A stretch of 60,588 nucleotides of DNA from Bacteroidales bacterium (GCA_014800685.1 JAAVFQ010000005.1:22308-82895); one strand, 5' to 3'. Counted from the stretch's first letter, positions 50,911 to 60,506 are shown. The notes: a model not told the origin generated them from the letters alone. Translations and numbers: made by a program.

Positions 50911-52349
50911 TTGAAAAGTCTTATTATATCCATACCGTTAGCATAGAGAAGCAGAATGATGAGCAGCGACATGCCTATCATCTGAGCCCACTCCATAAAC
51001 TTATCGCTCGGCTTGCGGCCCGTGATAACCTCTATCAGCAGGAAGAGAACGTGGCCGCCGTCGAGCGCAGGTATGGGGAGAATATTCATGAATGCGAGAG
51101 CCACAGAGAGGAAAGCGGTAATATTCCAGAAGGCTATCCAGTCCCATTTCTCAGGGAAGATAGAGCCAATAGAGCCGAAACCGCCTACACTCTTAGCACC
51201 CTCTTTGGTGAATACGAGCTTCATGGATTTGGCGTAAGAGACGAGTTTATCGGTGCCCATCTCTATTCCTCGCGGCACAGACTGGAATAGATTATATTTT
51301 ATGTCTTTTGAAGCATAGAAGGCCGCCGGATCCACTTCCAGACCAACGCCCATCTTAGAAGCCGACGAGAGAGCCACATTCACTGCAATGGTGTCCCTTG
51401 CATCCCCCTTGTCACGCAGCAGAGTCATAGGAATCGTCTTATTCTCATTGCCGGCCAGACGCTCGAAAAACTCATCAAGACCGTTCACGGGATGGTTATT
51501 GACAGAAATGATTTCATCGCCCTCCTGTATGCCTGCTTTCGCAGCGCCCTCACCGGGCACAACCTGAGTGATACGCGTCGGTATTCTGTAAGCCATGAAA
51601 TTGACAAGCGCTGTGTCGCTCTTCGCCTCCTTGTCTATTCTGAATATGAGGTCTTCGGGCACTTTGACAGTCACCTCTTTGCCATCGCGCAGCAGAGTCA
51701 CCTCCTTAGCCTGAAGCATTTGAAGACGGGCATCAGCAGGCGAGTCAAGCGTTTCGCCATCCGCCCTGAGGGGTATATCGCCATTATGAAAACCGACCTT
51801 TCGGGCCTCCCCGGAAAATATCATGCCATTTTTCGCATCAGCCACGGGGACATATTTCTCACCGGTGGCATAGACTATTCCGGCATAAATCACTATCGCA
51901 ATCAGGAAATTGAAAAGCACTCCGGCTATCATGATAAGCAGACGCTGCCATGCCGGCTTGCTGCGAAACTCCCACTCCTTGGGGGGCTCCTTCATCTGCT
52001 CGGTGTCCATCGACTCGTCTATCATGCCGGCTATTTTGCAATAACCGCCCAGAGGTATCCAGCCCACACCATATTCCGTGCCTGACCAGAATCCCTCCTT
52101 CTTGCCACTCCCCTTCTCATCCTCTTCATTTTCACTGTCGGAAGAGAGTTTGCGTGTCTTTCCGAAGAATCCTATGTATTTTTTTGGCTTCCACTTGAAA
52201 ATCTCTTTCCAGGGATCGAAAAATATATAGAATTTCTCTACTTTTACGCCAAATATTCTTGCGAAAAGGAAATGTCCGAACTCATGTATGATGATCAGTA
52301 GTCCTAAGGCTATTATGAGCTGAACGGCTTTTATCAGGAACGTATCCAT
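50907..52349 (-). CDS. rseP: RIP metalloprotease RseP (site-2 protease)
   Basis: A 480-aa intramembrane zinc protease that cleaves anti-sigma factors and signal-peptide remnants. The active site is HEFGH (residues 22-26) in the first helix, and the second ligand is in LPIPALDGGH near residue 435. Two PDZ-like regions lie between, the second with GAAKAGIQEGDEIISVNNHP. A Ser/Glu/Lys-rich insertion (about residues 65-80) in the early cytoplasmic loop is unusual. It follows dxr by 25 bases; this dxr-rseP order is common in bacteria. Confidence 0.96.
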   Translation of the reverse strand: MDTFLIKAVQLIIALGLLIIIHEFGHFLFARIFGVKVEKFYIFFDPWKEIFKWKPKKYIGFFGKTRKLSSDSENEEDEKGSGKKEGFWSGTEYGVGWIPLGGYCKIAGMIDESMDTEQMKEPPKEWEFRSKPAWQRLLIMIAGVLFNFLIAIVIYAGIVYATGEKYVPVADAKNGMIFSGEARKVGFHNGDIPLRADGETLDSPADARLQMLQAKEVTLLRDGKEVTVKVPEDLIFRIDKEAKSDTALVNFMAYRIPTRITQVVPGEGAAKAGIQEGDEIISVNNHPVNGLDEFFERLAGNENKTIPMTLLRDKGDARDTIAVNVALSSASKMGVGLEVDPAAFYASKDIKYNLFQSVPRGIEMGTDKLVSYAKSMKLVFTKEGAKSVGGFGSIGSIFPEKWDWIAFWNITAFLSVALAFMNILPIPALDGGHVLFLLIEVITGRKPSDKFMEWAQMIGMSLLIILLLYANGMDIIRLFK

Positions 52350-52374
52350 TAAAATAATTTCTGTAAGTAAGTTA

Positions 52375-53538
52375 TTAAAGAGAGGAGACTATCTGTGAGG
52401 CCACCCTGCGCGCCTCTTCGTTTGTGGCCACAAGGGCGGCATAGTCCACGTCTTTGCTGAAGGCCACACGATTCATGGTGTTTTCCACTATATATGGCAT
52501 CTCCACAAAACGTATGCGTTCATCAAGGAAAGCGGCCACGGCAATTTCATTGGCCGCATTGAGAATGCAGGGCATAGTTCCCCCCAGCGAGATAGCATCA
52601 AAGGCAAACCGGAGCAGGGGAAATTTCCGGAGGTCAGGACGCTCAAAGGTGAGCTCGGCATACTGCTCAAGCCGCAAAGAGGGCTGACCGGATGGGAGAC
52701 GCCGCGGATAGCCGAGAGCATATCTGATGGGCAAATGCATATCCGGCACACCAAGCTGAGCCTTGATGGAGCCGTCTGTAAACTCTACCATAGAGTGAAC
52801 GATGCTCTGAGGATGAACCACCACCTCGATTTTCTCAGACGGACAGTCGAAAAGCCAGTGCGCCTCTATCATCTCAAAGCCCTTGTTCATCATCGATGCA
52901 GAGTCAATGGTGACTTTAGCGCCCATATCCCAGTTAGGGTGTCGCAGAGCATCCTTGACTGTGACATTCTCCAGCTGAGTCGGAGTTAGCTTACGGAAAG
53001 GGCCTCCGCTTGCCGTGAGAATAATCTTTTCAGCCTCACGCTCACTCTCCCCCACCAGACACTGAAAAATAGCCGAATGCTCGCTATCCACAGGAATAAT
53101 ACAGCTGGAGGAATTTTCAAGCAGTTGGCTGATGAGCTGCCCTCCCACCACCAAAGTCTCTTTATTGGCAAGAGCGATGGTCTTTCCGGCCTTGATAGCC
53201 TCTATAGTAGGAGCCAGACCGCTATAACCTACCATAGCGGTCAACACCATATCCAGCTCGGCATCCTTGACGCACTCTGCTATCGCCGCAGCTCCAGCCT
53301 CCACTTTAACAGGGAGATCGGCAAGAGCCTCTTTAAGCTGCTCATAGAGCGATTCATCGGCAATGACCACCCTTTCCGGCCGGAACTTACGGGCTTGCGA
53401 AGCAAGGAGCTCCCAGCGTCGGCCCGCAGTCAGGGTATGCGCACGGAAAAGATGCGGATACTCGGCTATGACATCAAGCGTCTGAGTGCCGATAGAGCCG
53501 GTGCTACCAAGCAGGGCGATATTTTTTACCTCGACCAT
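52375..53538 (-). CDS. dxr: 1-deoxy-D-xylulose 5-phosphate reductoisomerase
   Basis: A 387-aa NADPH enzyme, the committed step of the MEP isoprenoid pathway, converting DXP to MEP. The Rossmann motif is LGSTGSIGTQTLDVI (residues 9-23). Metal- and substrate-binding residues are in ALANKETLVVGG, IIPVDSEHSAIFQCL and the flexible loop HPNWDMGAKVTIDSASMMNK. All motifs are complete. It heads the run dxr-rseP-rlmI. Its promoter is embedded in the terminator of the upstream TerB/VWA operon. Confidence 0.97.
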   Translation of the reverse strand: MVEVKNIALLGSTGSIGTQTLDVIAEYPHLFRAHTLTAGRRWELLASQARKFRPERVVIADESLYEQLKEALADLPVKVEAGAAAIAECVKDAELDMVLTAMVGYSGLAPTIEAIKAGKTIALANKETLVVGGQLISQLLENSSSCIIPVDSEHSAIFQCLVGESEREAEKIILTASGGPFRKLTPTQLENVTVKDALRHPNWDMGAKVTIDSASMMNKGFEMIEAHWLFDCPSEKIEVVVHPQSIVHSMVEFTDGSIKAQLGVPDMHLPIRYALGYPRRLPSGQPSLRLEQYAELTFERPDLRKFPLLRFAFDAISLGGTMPCILNAANEIAVAAFLDERIRFVEMPYIVENTMNRVAFSKDVDYAALVATNEEARRVASQIVSSL

Positions 53539-53609
53539 ATTATTGTAAGTGTCAATTAGTTAAGCAGCATGAGCGATTCAAAAGCCCACACCACCGGAAT
53601 TTCAATCCA

Positions 53610-53640
53610 CAAAATTACAAAAAAAAGGGCGAGAATCAAA
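53610..53640 (-). promoter_or_regulatory. Promoter of dxr operon
   Basis: On the minus strand TTTG (53637-53640) and TAATTTTG (53610-53617) are 19 bases apart, giving a leader of about 65 nt. The -33 box lies in the loop of the terminator hairpin at 53624-53654. Confidence 0.75.
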
Positions 53641-53654
53641 ATTTCCCGCCCTTT
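53624..53654 (-). terminator. Terminator of TerB/VWA operon
   Basis: On the minus strand AAAGGGCGGGAA pairs with TTCTCGCCCTTT (one mismatch) and is followed by T residues (eight in all). It lies about 92 bases after the VWA-like lipoprotein stop. Confidence 0.85.
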
Positions 53655-53745
53655 CATATTAATGTGGAATCCTTTAGCAGTGTTCTGTTATCTATCATTT
53701 TAACTAACGATAAACAGCACCACACCTCAGACACATCTTCAAATT

Positions 53746-54627
53746 CTACTGGAATATTCTCTTTGAAAGATGCTTGCTTACATTAGCAGGCAAATCCGTA
53801 TCCTGCACATCAACAATCTTTACGCCCATTTCTTTAAACCAATTTTCAAGAGTCTCTTTCATTTTGGGATAATCGGTTTGCGGATTTGCATTACACTCCA
53901 TGAAATAAATCTCAATATCTGGATTTTCTATTTTGCATGGTATCAATTTTCCGTCTACCGCAAGTGTTTGAGGCAAAAGGTAAGAGTATCCGTCCGCGGT
54001 CTTCACTTTGTTATTTACGTCAAAAATATATCCATCTGACAATATTACCAACACATTGCGGTAGCCATCTCTGTACAGGTCATTGATTTTACCTTTATTG
54101 AAAAATCCCCAAATATCGGAACCAAAATATTCCTCTGCTTGGAGCGCATTCTCATACAGTTTTCCCAAATTCTCTGAATGGTTATCCTTAAAATTCTTAA
54201 GAGCCCGCTTTTTCTCCTGAGTCTTTTTCTGAGAAGCCAAATCAATATTAAGACTTTCAGATAATGACTGAGCACCATCTGGAGCCGGGTAAAACAACAC
54301 TTCAAAATTATCAGTGCTTTTACCAAACCCTCTCTTTATCTGCCTATCAATGAATTTATCAGCCAACTCATTAATAATCAATTGGTCCTTATCGGACTGA
54401 GACATTTTGTCTTTATCCTTCTTTATCCTATCTGATAAATCTATAAAGACCGCCAGATTCAGTGGTTTTTCGTTTGGCTGAATTGTATCTCCACTGATTA
54501 CTTTACCACTTTCATCTACTCCACCTGTGCCACCACAACCTGCAAAAATAAACAAGCATACAATGAGAAATCCAGCACAGTTTAACCACCAGCAGCGAGA
54601 TGCTATAACTTTTTTTTGTTTGGTCAT
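53746..54627 (-). CDS. VWA-like lipoprotein
   Basis: A 293-aa predicted lipoprotein: a basic N-terminus, hydrophobic segment and FAGC (Cys31), followed by a Gly-rich linker. The folded part starts like a von Willebrand A domain, with LNLAVFIDLSDRIKK (Asp63-x-Ser65 of a MIDAS-like site) and, near residue 200, VLVILSDGYIFDV. The third metal-site serine is replaced, so metal binding may be altered. A Lys/Gln-rich helix (about 130-155) lies between. It closes the three-gene operon, 10 bases after the four-TM gene. The DNA is distinctly AT-rich compared with neighbouring genes. Confidence 0.75.
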   Translation of the reverse strand: MTKQKKVIASRCWWLNCAGFLIVCLFIFAGCGGTGGVDESGKVISGDTIQPNEKPLNLAVFIDLSDRIKKDKDKMSQSDKDQLIINELADKFIDRQIKRGFGKSTDNFEVLFYPAPDGAQSLSESLNIDLASQKKTQEKKRALKNFKDNHSENLGKLYENALQAEEYFGSDIWGFFNKGKINDLYRDGYRNVLVILSDGYIFDVNNKVKTADGYSYLLPQTLAVDGKLIPCKIENPDIEIYFMECNANPQTDYPKMKETLENWFKEMGVKIVDVQDTDLPANVSKHLSKRIFQ

Positions 54628-54637
54628 ATTTTCAATA

Positions 54638-55861
54638 TTATTGAATGTTAGCTATAAATGAATTATAAACGTCAGTGGCTCTGTCTTTTTCTGTCTCAGG
54701 CTTGGCAGCCAATGTCATATAGGCAACCCATCCATTAAAGAAATCACTCAACGCTCTTCTAAGGACATTTGTATCTATCAGACTTCCACTGTTAAAGCGA
54801 GTTTGAAGAGCCGATATTTTCGTGTCTAATTCATTGATTTTAAGTTGTATTGCATTAATTTGCAACATCACTTCATCTAAACTTACCTTCTTGTTCTTAA
54901 TTTTATCTTCCAGCACTTTAATTTCTTTCGTATGAGTATTCATTTTATCGAAATGCTGGAGAGTAAAATCAAAAACCATACCCCATATCACATAGGCTAC
55001 GAAACCCGAAAATATCACAATCCAGAAATCAGGAGAATTTATAGCCATCGTTACAGTATACTGCGTAGCATCAATATCGGTCGTCAGGTACACTTTTTGT
55101 GATATTTCAAATGCCAATAATGCATCAAAAATAAATGTCACTAAAAACAGGCATCCGATTTTTATATATTTAGACACGCCGGTTTCCGACTCTCCGAATT
55201 GATGAATAAGAAAACCTAAACCAAGAAATATAACCGGCATAAGCAAAATAAATAATAACTGACCGATTCCATTATCAAGCGCCTCCGAATAACAATGAGA
55301 GTCCAAAATAGCCTCTCCTGCTCCGGTTATGTTGTCGTTTCCGAAAAATGCTGAAAATGAAGCTGAACTATAGAAAACAAAAAGATATATAGCGAGAAGA
55401 ACAGCAATGGAGAGACCAATATAGAAATTGACTTTAGCCATTATGTCTGTCTTGTCACTGCTTTTGATTTCATCTATCTTGACCCTCAGGTCTTCTGCTT
55501 CCTCTTCCAGTCTTTTTTTCTCATGCTCTTTTGACTTCAGATTTATGTCTTCTCCATTGCGCTTGCCCCTGTAGCGTTCTATTTCAGATTCTATATTAAT
55601 CTGATTTTCTCTCTGAAGATCTATGTTATCGTTTTGTTCGGTAACGTTCTGACTATAGCAGGATTGTAATGCCGGATTCAGAGCAGACACATTACCGTCA
55701 GCATTACCGCTCCATCTTACTCCCCACTCATGATAGGTCTCCTGTCTATTCCTGATATTCGCACTTGTCCTCCCTACTTCCCTATCATCACTACGGGTTC
55801 GGAAAAGATTCCTTATCTGCGCTAAATTGATACCAGATGTCGATTTCTCATTATTCTCCAT
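54638..55861 (-). CDS. Four-helix membrane protein with flanking coiled coils
   Basis: A 407-aa protein I do not recognise. It has a soluble N-terminus with coiled coil at about residues 75-135 (rich in Glu, Lys, Arg), four membrane helices at about 145-165, 200-220, 232-252 and 278-298, then a second coiled coil at about 305-358 (LEDKIKNKKVSLDEVMLQIN). No signal peptide is present, so both coiled coils should face the cytoplasm and could meet the TerB-like partner. The DNA is AT-rich. Its start overlaps the terB-like stop by one base, supporting a translationally coupled operon. Confidence 0.75.
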   Translation of the reverse strand: MENNEKSTSGINLAQIRNLFRTRSDDREVGRTSANIRNRQETYHEWGVRWSGNADGNVSALNPALQSCYSQNVTEQNDNIDLQRENQINIESEIERYRGKRNGEDINLKSKEHEKKRLEEEAEDLRVKIDEIKSSDKTDIMAKVNFYIGLSIAVLLAIYLFVFYSSASFSAFFGNDNITGAGEAILDSHCYSEALDNGIGQLLFILLMPVIFLGLGFLIHQFGESETGVSKYIKIGCLFLVTFIFDALLAFEISQKVYLTTDIDATQYTVTMAINSPDFWIVIFSGFVAYVIWGMVFDFTLQHFDKMNTHTKEIKVLEDKIKNKKVSLDEVMLQINAIQLKINELDTKISALQTRFNSGSLIDTNVLRRALSDFFNGWVAYMTLAAKPETEKDRATDVYNSFIANIQ

Positions 55862-56247
55862 TACTGTATCTCTTTGAGGATTTTATCTATCGATATTTTT
55901 TGTTTTGCAAATTCAAGCAAAACAGACACGAGATTTTCAATATTTTCTTCCGGGAATCCAAATTTAAGAGCATATTTCTTCAAGAGCAGAATCTCGGATA
56001 CATCCACTCCATCTGCCGATGCTATGAGAGCAAGATCATATAGATACTTTACTTTTTCCTCATCTGAGTCAGGGATATAAAATGCAGACCCCCCTGTCAG
56101 AATTGCTCTGTCTATCTCTTCGCGGCTAAATCCATAATTGTCCATGGCAATTCTGTACATTTCATCAAGTTCTGAAATCGCCACATCGCCATCGGCGACA
56201 ATCATGCAATACAGACTTAAGAAATGAGACTTAAGTTTTTCGTCCAT
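55861..56247 (-). CDS. TerB-like domain protein
   Basis: A 128-aa all-helical protein matching the TerB fold (tellurite-resistance family). The two internal repeats are MIVADGDVAISELDEMYRIA (residues 15-34) and LIASADGVDVSEILLLKKYA (about 74-93), each with the acidic ADGxxxxxE pattern that binds metal in TerB. TerB modules occur in stress-response and defence gene clusters, often with VWA proteins. It is the first gene of the operon and lies about 53 bases downstream of a stem plus U-tract that ends a long structured RNA; no consensus promoter is seen in between. Confidence 0.82.
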   Translation of the reverse strand: MDEKLKSHFLSLYCMIVADGDVAISELDEMYRIAMDNYGFSREEIDRAILTGGSAFYIPDSDEEKVKYLYDLALIASADGVDVSEILLLKKYALKFGFPEENIENLVSVLLEFAKQKISIDKILKEIQ

Positions 56248-56292
56248 ATTTAAAATAAATGAGTCGCACTCTCCTAACGACTGTTTATATAC

Positions 56293-56594
56293 AAAAAAAA
56301 GCGTGAGAGTCTGTATCTGTCACTCGTCCCACGACTTGAGGCCTTCGCATTGCCCGGTTAGTTGAACGAGCAACAAGCAGAAGCCTCACGCAAATATGCA
56401 AATCCGCATAAAGACAATCGAATCACCTTTATGCATGAATATACATACCAACATAAGTCATCTACCGTTGCTACTGTCCTGACTAACCATGGAAAGTTGC
56501 GAAGTTTCAAGTCGTCAAGATAGAGCGTCGATAAACGCTTTTCATTATTATTTCCCCACCCGAACCCATTGTCAGGCTTCTGCGGGGAGGTTTA
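56293..56594 (-). ncRNA. Long structured leader RNA or ncRNA upstream of TerB operon
   Basis: No long ORF covers this stretch. From the promoter at 56600-56630 the RNA would run about 290-300 nt to CTCACGC and eight T residues (56293-56307). Long-range complementarity: arm A (56574-56583) with A' (56377-56386), 10 bp; arm B (56507-56515) with B' (56331-56339), 9 bp; C (56385-56391) with C' (56301-56307), 7 bp. A' and C overlap, and A could also be held in a CCCCGC/GGTGGGG hairpin. Local hairpins include GCATAAAG/CTTTATGC (56406-56434). I could not match it to 6S, tmRNA, SRP RNA or RNase P RNA. Confidence 0.55.
56507..56545 (-). CDS. Candidate 12-aa leader peptide
   Basis: An ATG 8 bases after a GGGG run starts MKSVYRRSILTT and a TGA stop. 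The last three codons (ACG ACT TGA) are exactly arm B of the structured RNA. The ORF is short enough to arise by chance. Confidence 0.3.
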   Translation of the reverse strand: MKSVYRRSILTT

Positions 56595-56599
56595 TAGTG

Positions 56600-56630
56600 C
56601 AAAATTAGTATATTTATATTTCTCGGCAAA
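56600..56630 (-). promoter_or_regulatory. Promoter of the structured RNA / TerB operon
   Basis: On the minus strand TTTG (56627-56630) and TAATTTTG (56600-56607) are 19 bases apart. It is the only consensus promoter found between the rubredoxin gene and the terB-like start. Confidence 0.8.
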
Positions 56631-56710
56631 ATTTTCCCATAAAAAAATTGCTACTGAATCGCTTAATAATAACACATAAAACTTGGACGATGCACGCAAA
56701 TAATAGCGGA

Positions 56711-56745
56711 GGGGGCGGCGGGAATATACATTCCGGGCCGCCCCC
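56711..56745 (-). terminator. GC-rich hairpin downstream of rubredoxin
   Basis: GGGGGCGGC pairs with GCCGCCCCC, enclosing a GGAAT/ATTCC stem. It begins about 40 bases beyond the rubredoxin stop and lacks a T-run. Confidence 0.6.
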
Positions 56746-56784
56746 TTGTAGGGTTTCAGTTATTTCTTTGGGTTATCTCTTTTC

Positions 56785-56964
56785 TCAGACAGCTTCGGGC
56801 TCGTCAGGTTCTACTACGAAGTCATCCTTGCCCACTCCACATACGGGGCATACCCAGTCATCGGGAATGTCTTCAAAAGCGGTGCCGGGGGCAATGCCTC
56901 CTTCAGGGTCTCCTTTAGCGGGATCATAAATCCAGTCGCATACTTCACATCTGTATTTTTTCAT
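56785..56964 (-). CDS. Rubredoxin
   Basis: A 59-aa one-iron electron carrier. [20 protein letters not shown] supplies the first Cys pair (C6, C9), and [15 protein letters not shown] the second (C39, C42). The Tyr/Trp/Phe core residues are conserved. In anaerobes rubredoxin passes electrons to peroxide- and superoxide-detoxifying enzymes such as rubrerythrin. The leader has a GGCTC/GAGCC hairpin near 56990. It faces away from the fur gene, so both oxidative-stress-related genes share an intergenic region. Confidence 0.97.
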   Translation of the reverse strand: MKKYRCEVCDWIYDPAKGDPEGGIAPGTAFEDIPDDWVCPVCGVGKDDFVVEPDEPEAV

Positions 56965-57072
56965 AGCTTTAAGTTTTTATGGCTCTCATTGAGCCGGTTT
57001 CTATCCTTCAAACATCATGGAAAATAGATTTGTTCATCACCAATGCGGTTTGCGGTGAAAAAGAGTGGAAAA

Positions 57073-57104
57073 TTTGCTCAATTCCTCATTATTGACTATC
57101 TTTG
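57073..57104 (+). promoter_or_regulatory. Promoter of fur-like gene
   Basis: TTTG (57073-57076) and TATCTTTG (57097-57104) are 20 bases apart, giving a leader of about 45 nt. Confidence 0.8.
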
Positions 57105-57156
57105 CAGAACCATGCGCGGAGCATTTAGAGCCTCGCGCAGATAAGGATTTGTAATT

Positions 57157-57645
57157 GTGGAAGATATATTGAAATCACGCGCTCATCAGTTTGAGACGTT
57201 TCTGCGCGAACGTGGCAAACGTATCACTCCCGAACGCAGCCGTATTCTCACAAAGGCGGTGAGCATCAGCGGACATTTTGACGCCGAAGAGCTTCATCGG
57301 AGCCTGGAGGAGGAGGGATTTCACGTCAGCCTCGCTACGGTCTATAACTCCATAGACCTTATGTATGAGGCGGGCATCTTGCGAAAGCATATCTTCGATG
57401 GCCAGCAGGCACGGTTTGAGGCCGGCGGTGACGACCACATCCATCTCGTCTGCCTGCGTTGCGGCCGCATACAGGAAGCCAGAGGGGAGGCTGTCTTTCA
57501 TAATCAGACGCCCCTGCAGTTTCCTGATTTTTTCGTCAATTACTATTCCGCCACGTTCTATGGACTCTGCTCTTCCTGCGCCAGAGGCTCCTCTGATACG
57601 GGCGGACTGCATAAAGAGCGCACAGACTCTCATCAGCAGCCTTAA
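57157..57645 (+). CDS. Fur family metal- or peroxide-responsive repressor
   Basis: A 162-aa Fur-family regulator. The N-terminal winged helix contains RGKRITPERSRILTKAVS and FHVSLATVYNSIDLMYEAGI. The metal-binding region follows, with HIHLVCLRCGRIQE (HxH and CxxC) and a second CxxC (LCSSC), so a structural zinc site is present. Whether it senses iron, zinc or peroxide cannot be told from sequence alone. It starts at GTG 57157; no ATG fits better. The nearby divergent rubredoxin gene could be a target. The C-terminus is Ser/Gly/His-rich. Confidence 0.92.
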   Translation: MEDILKSRAHQFETFLRERGKRITPERSRILTKAVSISGHFDAEELHRSLEEEGFHVSLATVYNSIDLMYEAGILRKHIFDGQQARFEAGGDDHIHLVCLRCGRIQEARGEAVFHNQTPLQFPDFFVNYYSATFYGLCSSCARGSSDTGGLHKERTDSHQQP

Positions 57646-57753
57646 CCCCTTACGGCCGGAAAGAAACACTCTGTGGCCTCTACGATTCTTCTACTTAAAC
57701 TATTCCGGCATGCTGGGAAAACATCTTCTCCCACTTGCTTAACTAATATCTGA

Positions 57754-59061
<1,308 letters not shown>

Positions 59062-59090
59062 GCTGACAGTCAGCCCATGCCGGGAAGGGA

Positions 59091-59151
59091 AAGTTTTATA
59101 GTACAAGAGCTTTCATCTCACACATATTGCGTAATTTTTAGAACTTACTTA
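59091..59151. repeat. Right-half fragment of TAAGTAAGT element, subfamily A
   Basis: AAGTTTTATAGTACAAGAGC through TTTTTAGAACTTACTTA matches the right third of subfamily A. It lies 43 bases upstream of the DUF1015 gene. Confidence 0.7.
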
Positions 59152-59193
59152 GAACCTACTTAACTTTTAAAACCTACATAATACCAACGAAAC

Positions 59194-60441
59194 ATGGCAA
59201 GAGTAAAGCCTTTCAAGGGAGTACGTCCTCCCAAAGCAATGGTTGAGGAAGTCGTTTCTCGCCCCTACGACGTTCTTAACTCCGAAGAGGCCCGCAAAGA
59301 GGCTGAAGGAAATGAGAAGTCACTCTATCATATCATCAAGCCCGAAATCGACTTCGAGCCCGGCACTGACGAGCATGACCCCAAAGTCTATGACAAGGCT
59401 GTGGAGAACTTCAAAATGTTCCAGGAGAAAGGATGGCTCGTTCAGGACGATAAAGAGAAATATTATATCTACGCCCAGACCATGGACGGACGCACTCAGT
59501 ATGGCTTCGTTGTAGCCGCATGGGTCAACGACTATATGGAGGGCCGTATCAAGAAGCATGAGCTTACCCGCCGCGACAAGGAAGAAGACCGCATGAAGCA
59601 CGTGCGTGTCAACAACGCCAACATTGAGCCGGTATTCTTCGCTTTCCCGGACAATGAAGGTCTCGAAAATATCATCCGCACTGTCATCAAGGGCGAGCCT
59701 GAATATGACTTCGTAGCTCCCGACGGTTTCGGCCACACTCTCTGGGTGATCGAAGATCCCGAAATGATTGAGACTATCACCAAGGAGTTTGACAAAATCC
59801 CTAATCTTTACATCGCTGACGGACACCACCGTTCAGCAGCCGCCGCTCTCGTGGGCAACGAGAAGGCTCAGAACAACCCTGACCACAAGGGCGATGAGGA
59901 GTATAACTACTTCCTCGCTGTAGCTTTCCCCGCTTCTCACCTGAAGATTATCGACTACAACCGCGTAGTGCGCGACCTCAATGGTCTCACTCCCGAAGAG
60001 TTCCTCGCCAAGGTAGGTGAAAACTTCATCGTAGAGGAGAAAGGCACTGAAATTTATCAGCCCAATGCTCTCCATAACTTCGCTCTCTATCTCGATGGCA
60101 AATGGTATTCACTCACTGCCAAAGAGGGCACTTATGATGACAAGGATCCCATCGGCGTGCTCGACGTGACCGTTTCCAGCGACCTTATCCTCCGCGACAT
60201 CCTCGGCATCACCGACCTCCGCAGCGACAAGCGCATTGACTTCGTAGGCGGCATCCGTGGCCTCGGCGAGCTTCAGCGTCGTGTGGACAGTGGCGAAATG
60301 AAGATGGCTCTCGCCCTCTATCCTGTGACTATGGATCAGCTCATCAATATCGCTGACACCGGCAACATCATGCCTCCCAAGACCACTTGGTTTGAGCCCA
60401 AACTCCGCTCCGGCCTCGTTATCCACAAACTCGAAGACTAA
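59194..60441 (+). CDS. DUF1015 family protein
   Basis: A 415-aa cytoplasmic protein of the DUF1015 (SerC-associated) family. It begins ARVKPFKGVRPPKAMVEEVV and SRPYDVLNSEEARKEA, a strong family signature, and contains LYIADGHHRSAAAALVGNEK and FVGGIRGLGELQRRVDSGEM. In many Bacteroidales these genes lie next to serC or serA; neither is visible here, though the gene is at the window edge. No enzymatic function is established, but the DGHHR segment suggests a nucleotide- or phosphate-related activity. A terminator follows. Confidence 0.9.
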   Translation: MARVKPFKGVRPPKAMVEEVVSRPYDVLNSEEARKEAEGNEKSLYHIIKPEIDFEPGTDEHDPKVYDKAVENFKMFQEKGWLVQDDKEKYYIYAQTMDGRTQYGFVVAAWVNDYMEGRIKKHELTRRDKEEDRMKHVRVNNANIEPVFFAFPDNEGLENIIRTVIKGEPEYDFVAPDGFGHTLWVIEDPEMIETITKEFDKIPNLYIADGHHRSAAAALVGNEKAQNNPDHKGDEEYNYFLAVAFPASHLKIIDYNRVVRDLNGLTPEEFLAKVGENFIVEEKGTEIYQPNALHNFALYLDGKWYSLTAKEGTYDDKDPIGVLDVTVSSDLILRDILGITDLRSDKRIDFVGGIRGLGELQRRVDSGEMKMALALYPVTMDQLINIADTGNIMPPKTTWFEPKLRSGLVIHKLED

Positions 60442-60469
60442 TTCTGTCTCAGACATAATTTAGCAAACT

Positions 60470-60506
60470 GAGAGGCTGTCTAACAAGTTTAGGCAGTCTC
60501 TTTTTT
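60470..60506 (+). terminator. Terminator of DUF1015 gene
   Basis: GAGA(GG)CTGTCT pairs with AGGCAGTCTC and is followed by six T residues. Confidence 0.75.

Noticed and set aside
56648..56929. Plus-strand frame over the rubredoxin region
   Set aside because: The minus strand encodes a complete 59-aa rubredoxin with four Cys in the right places, so the plus-strand frame is a shadow.
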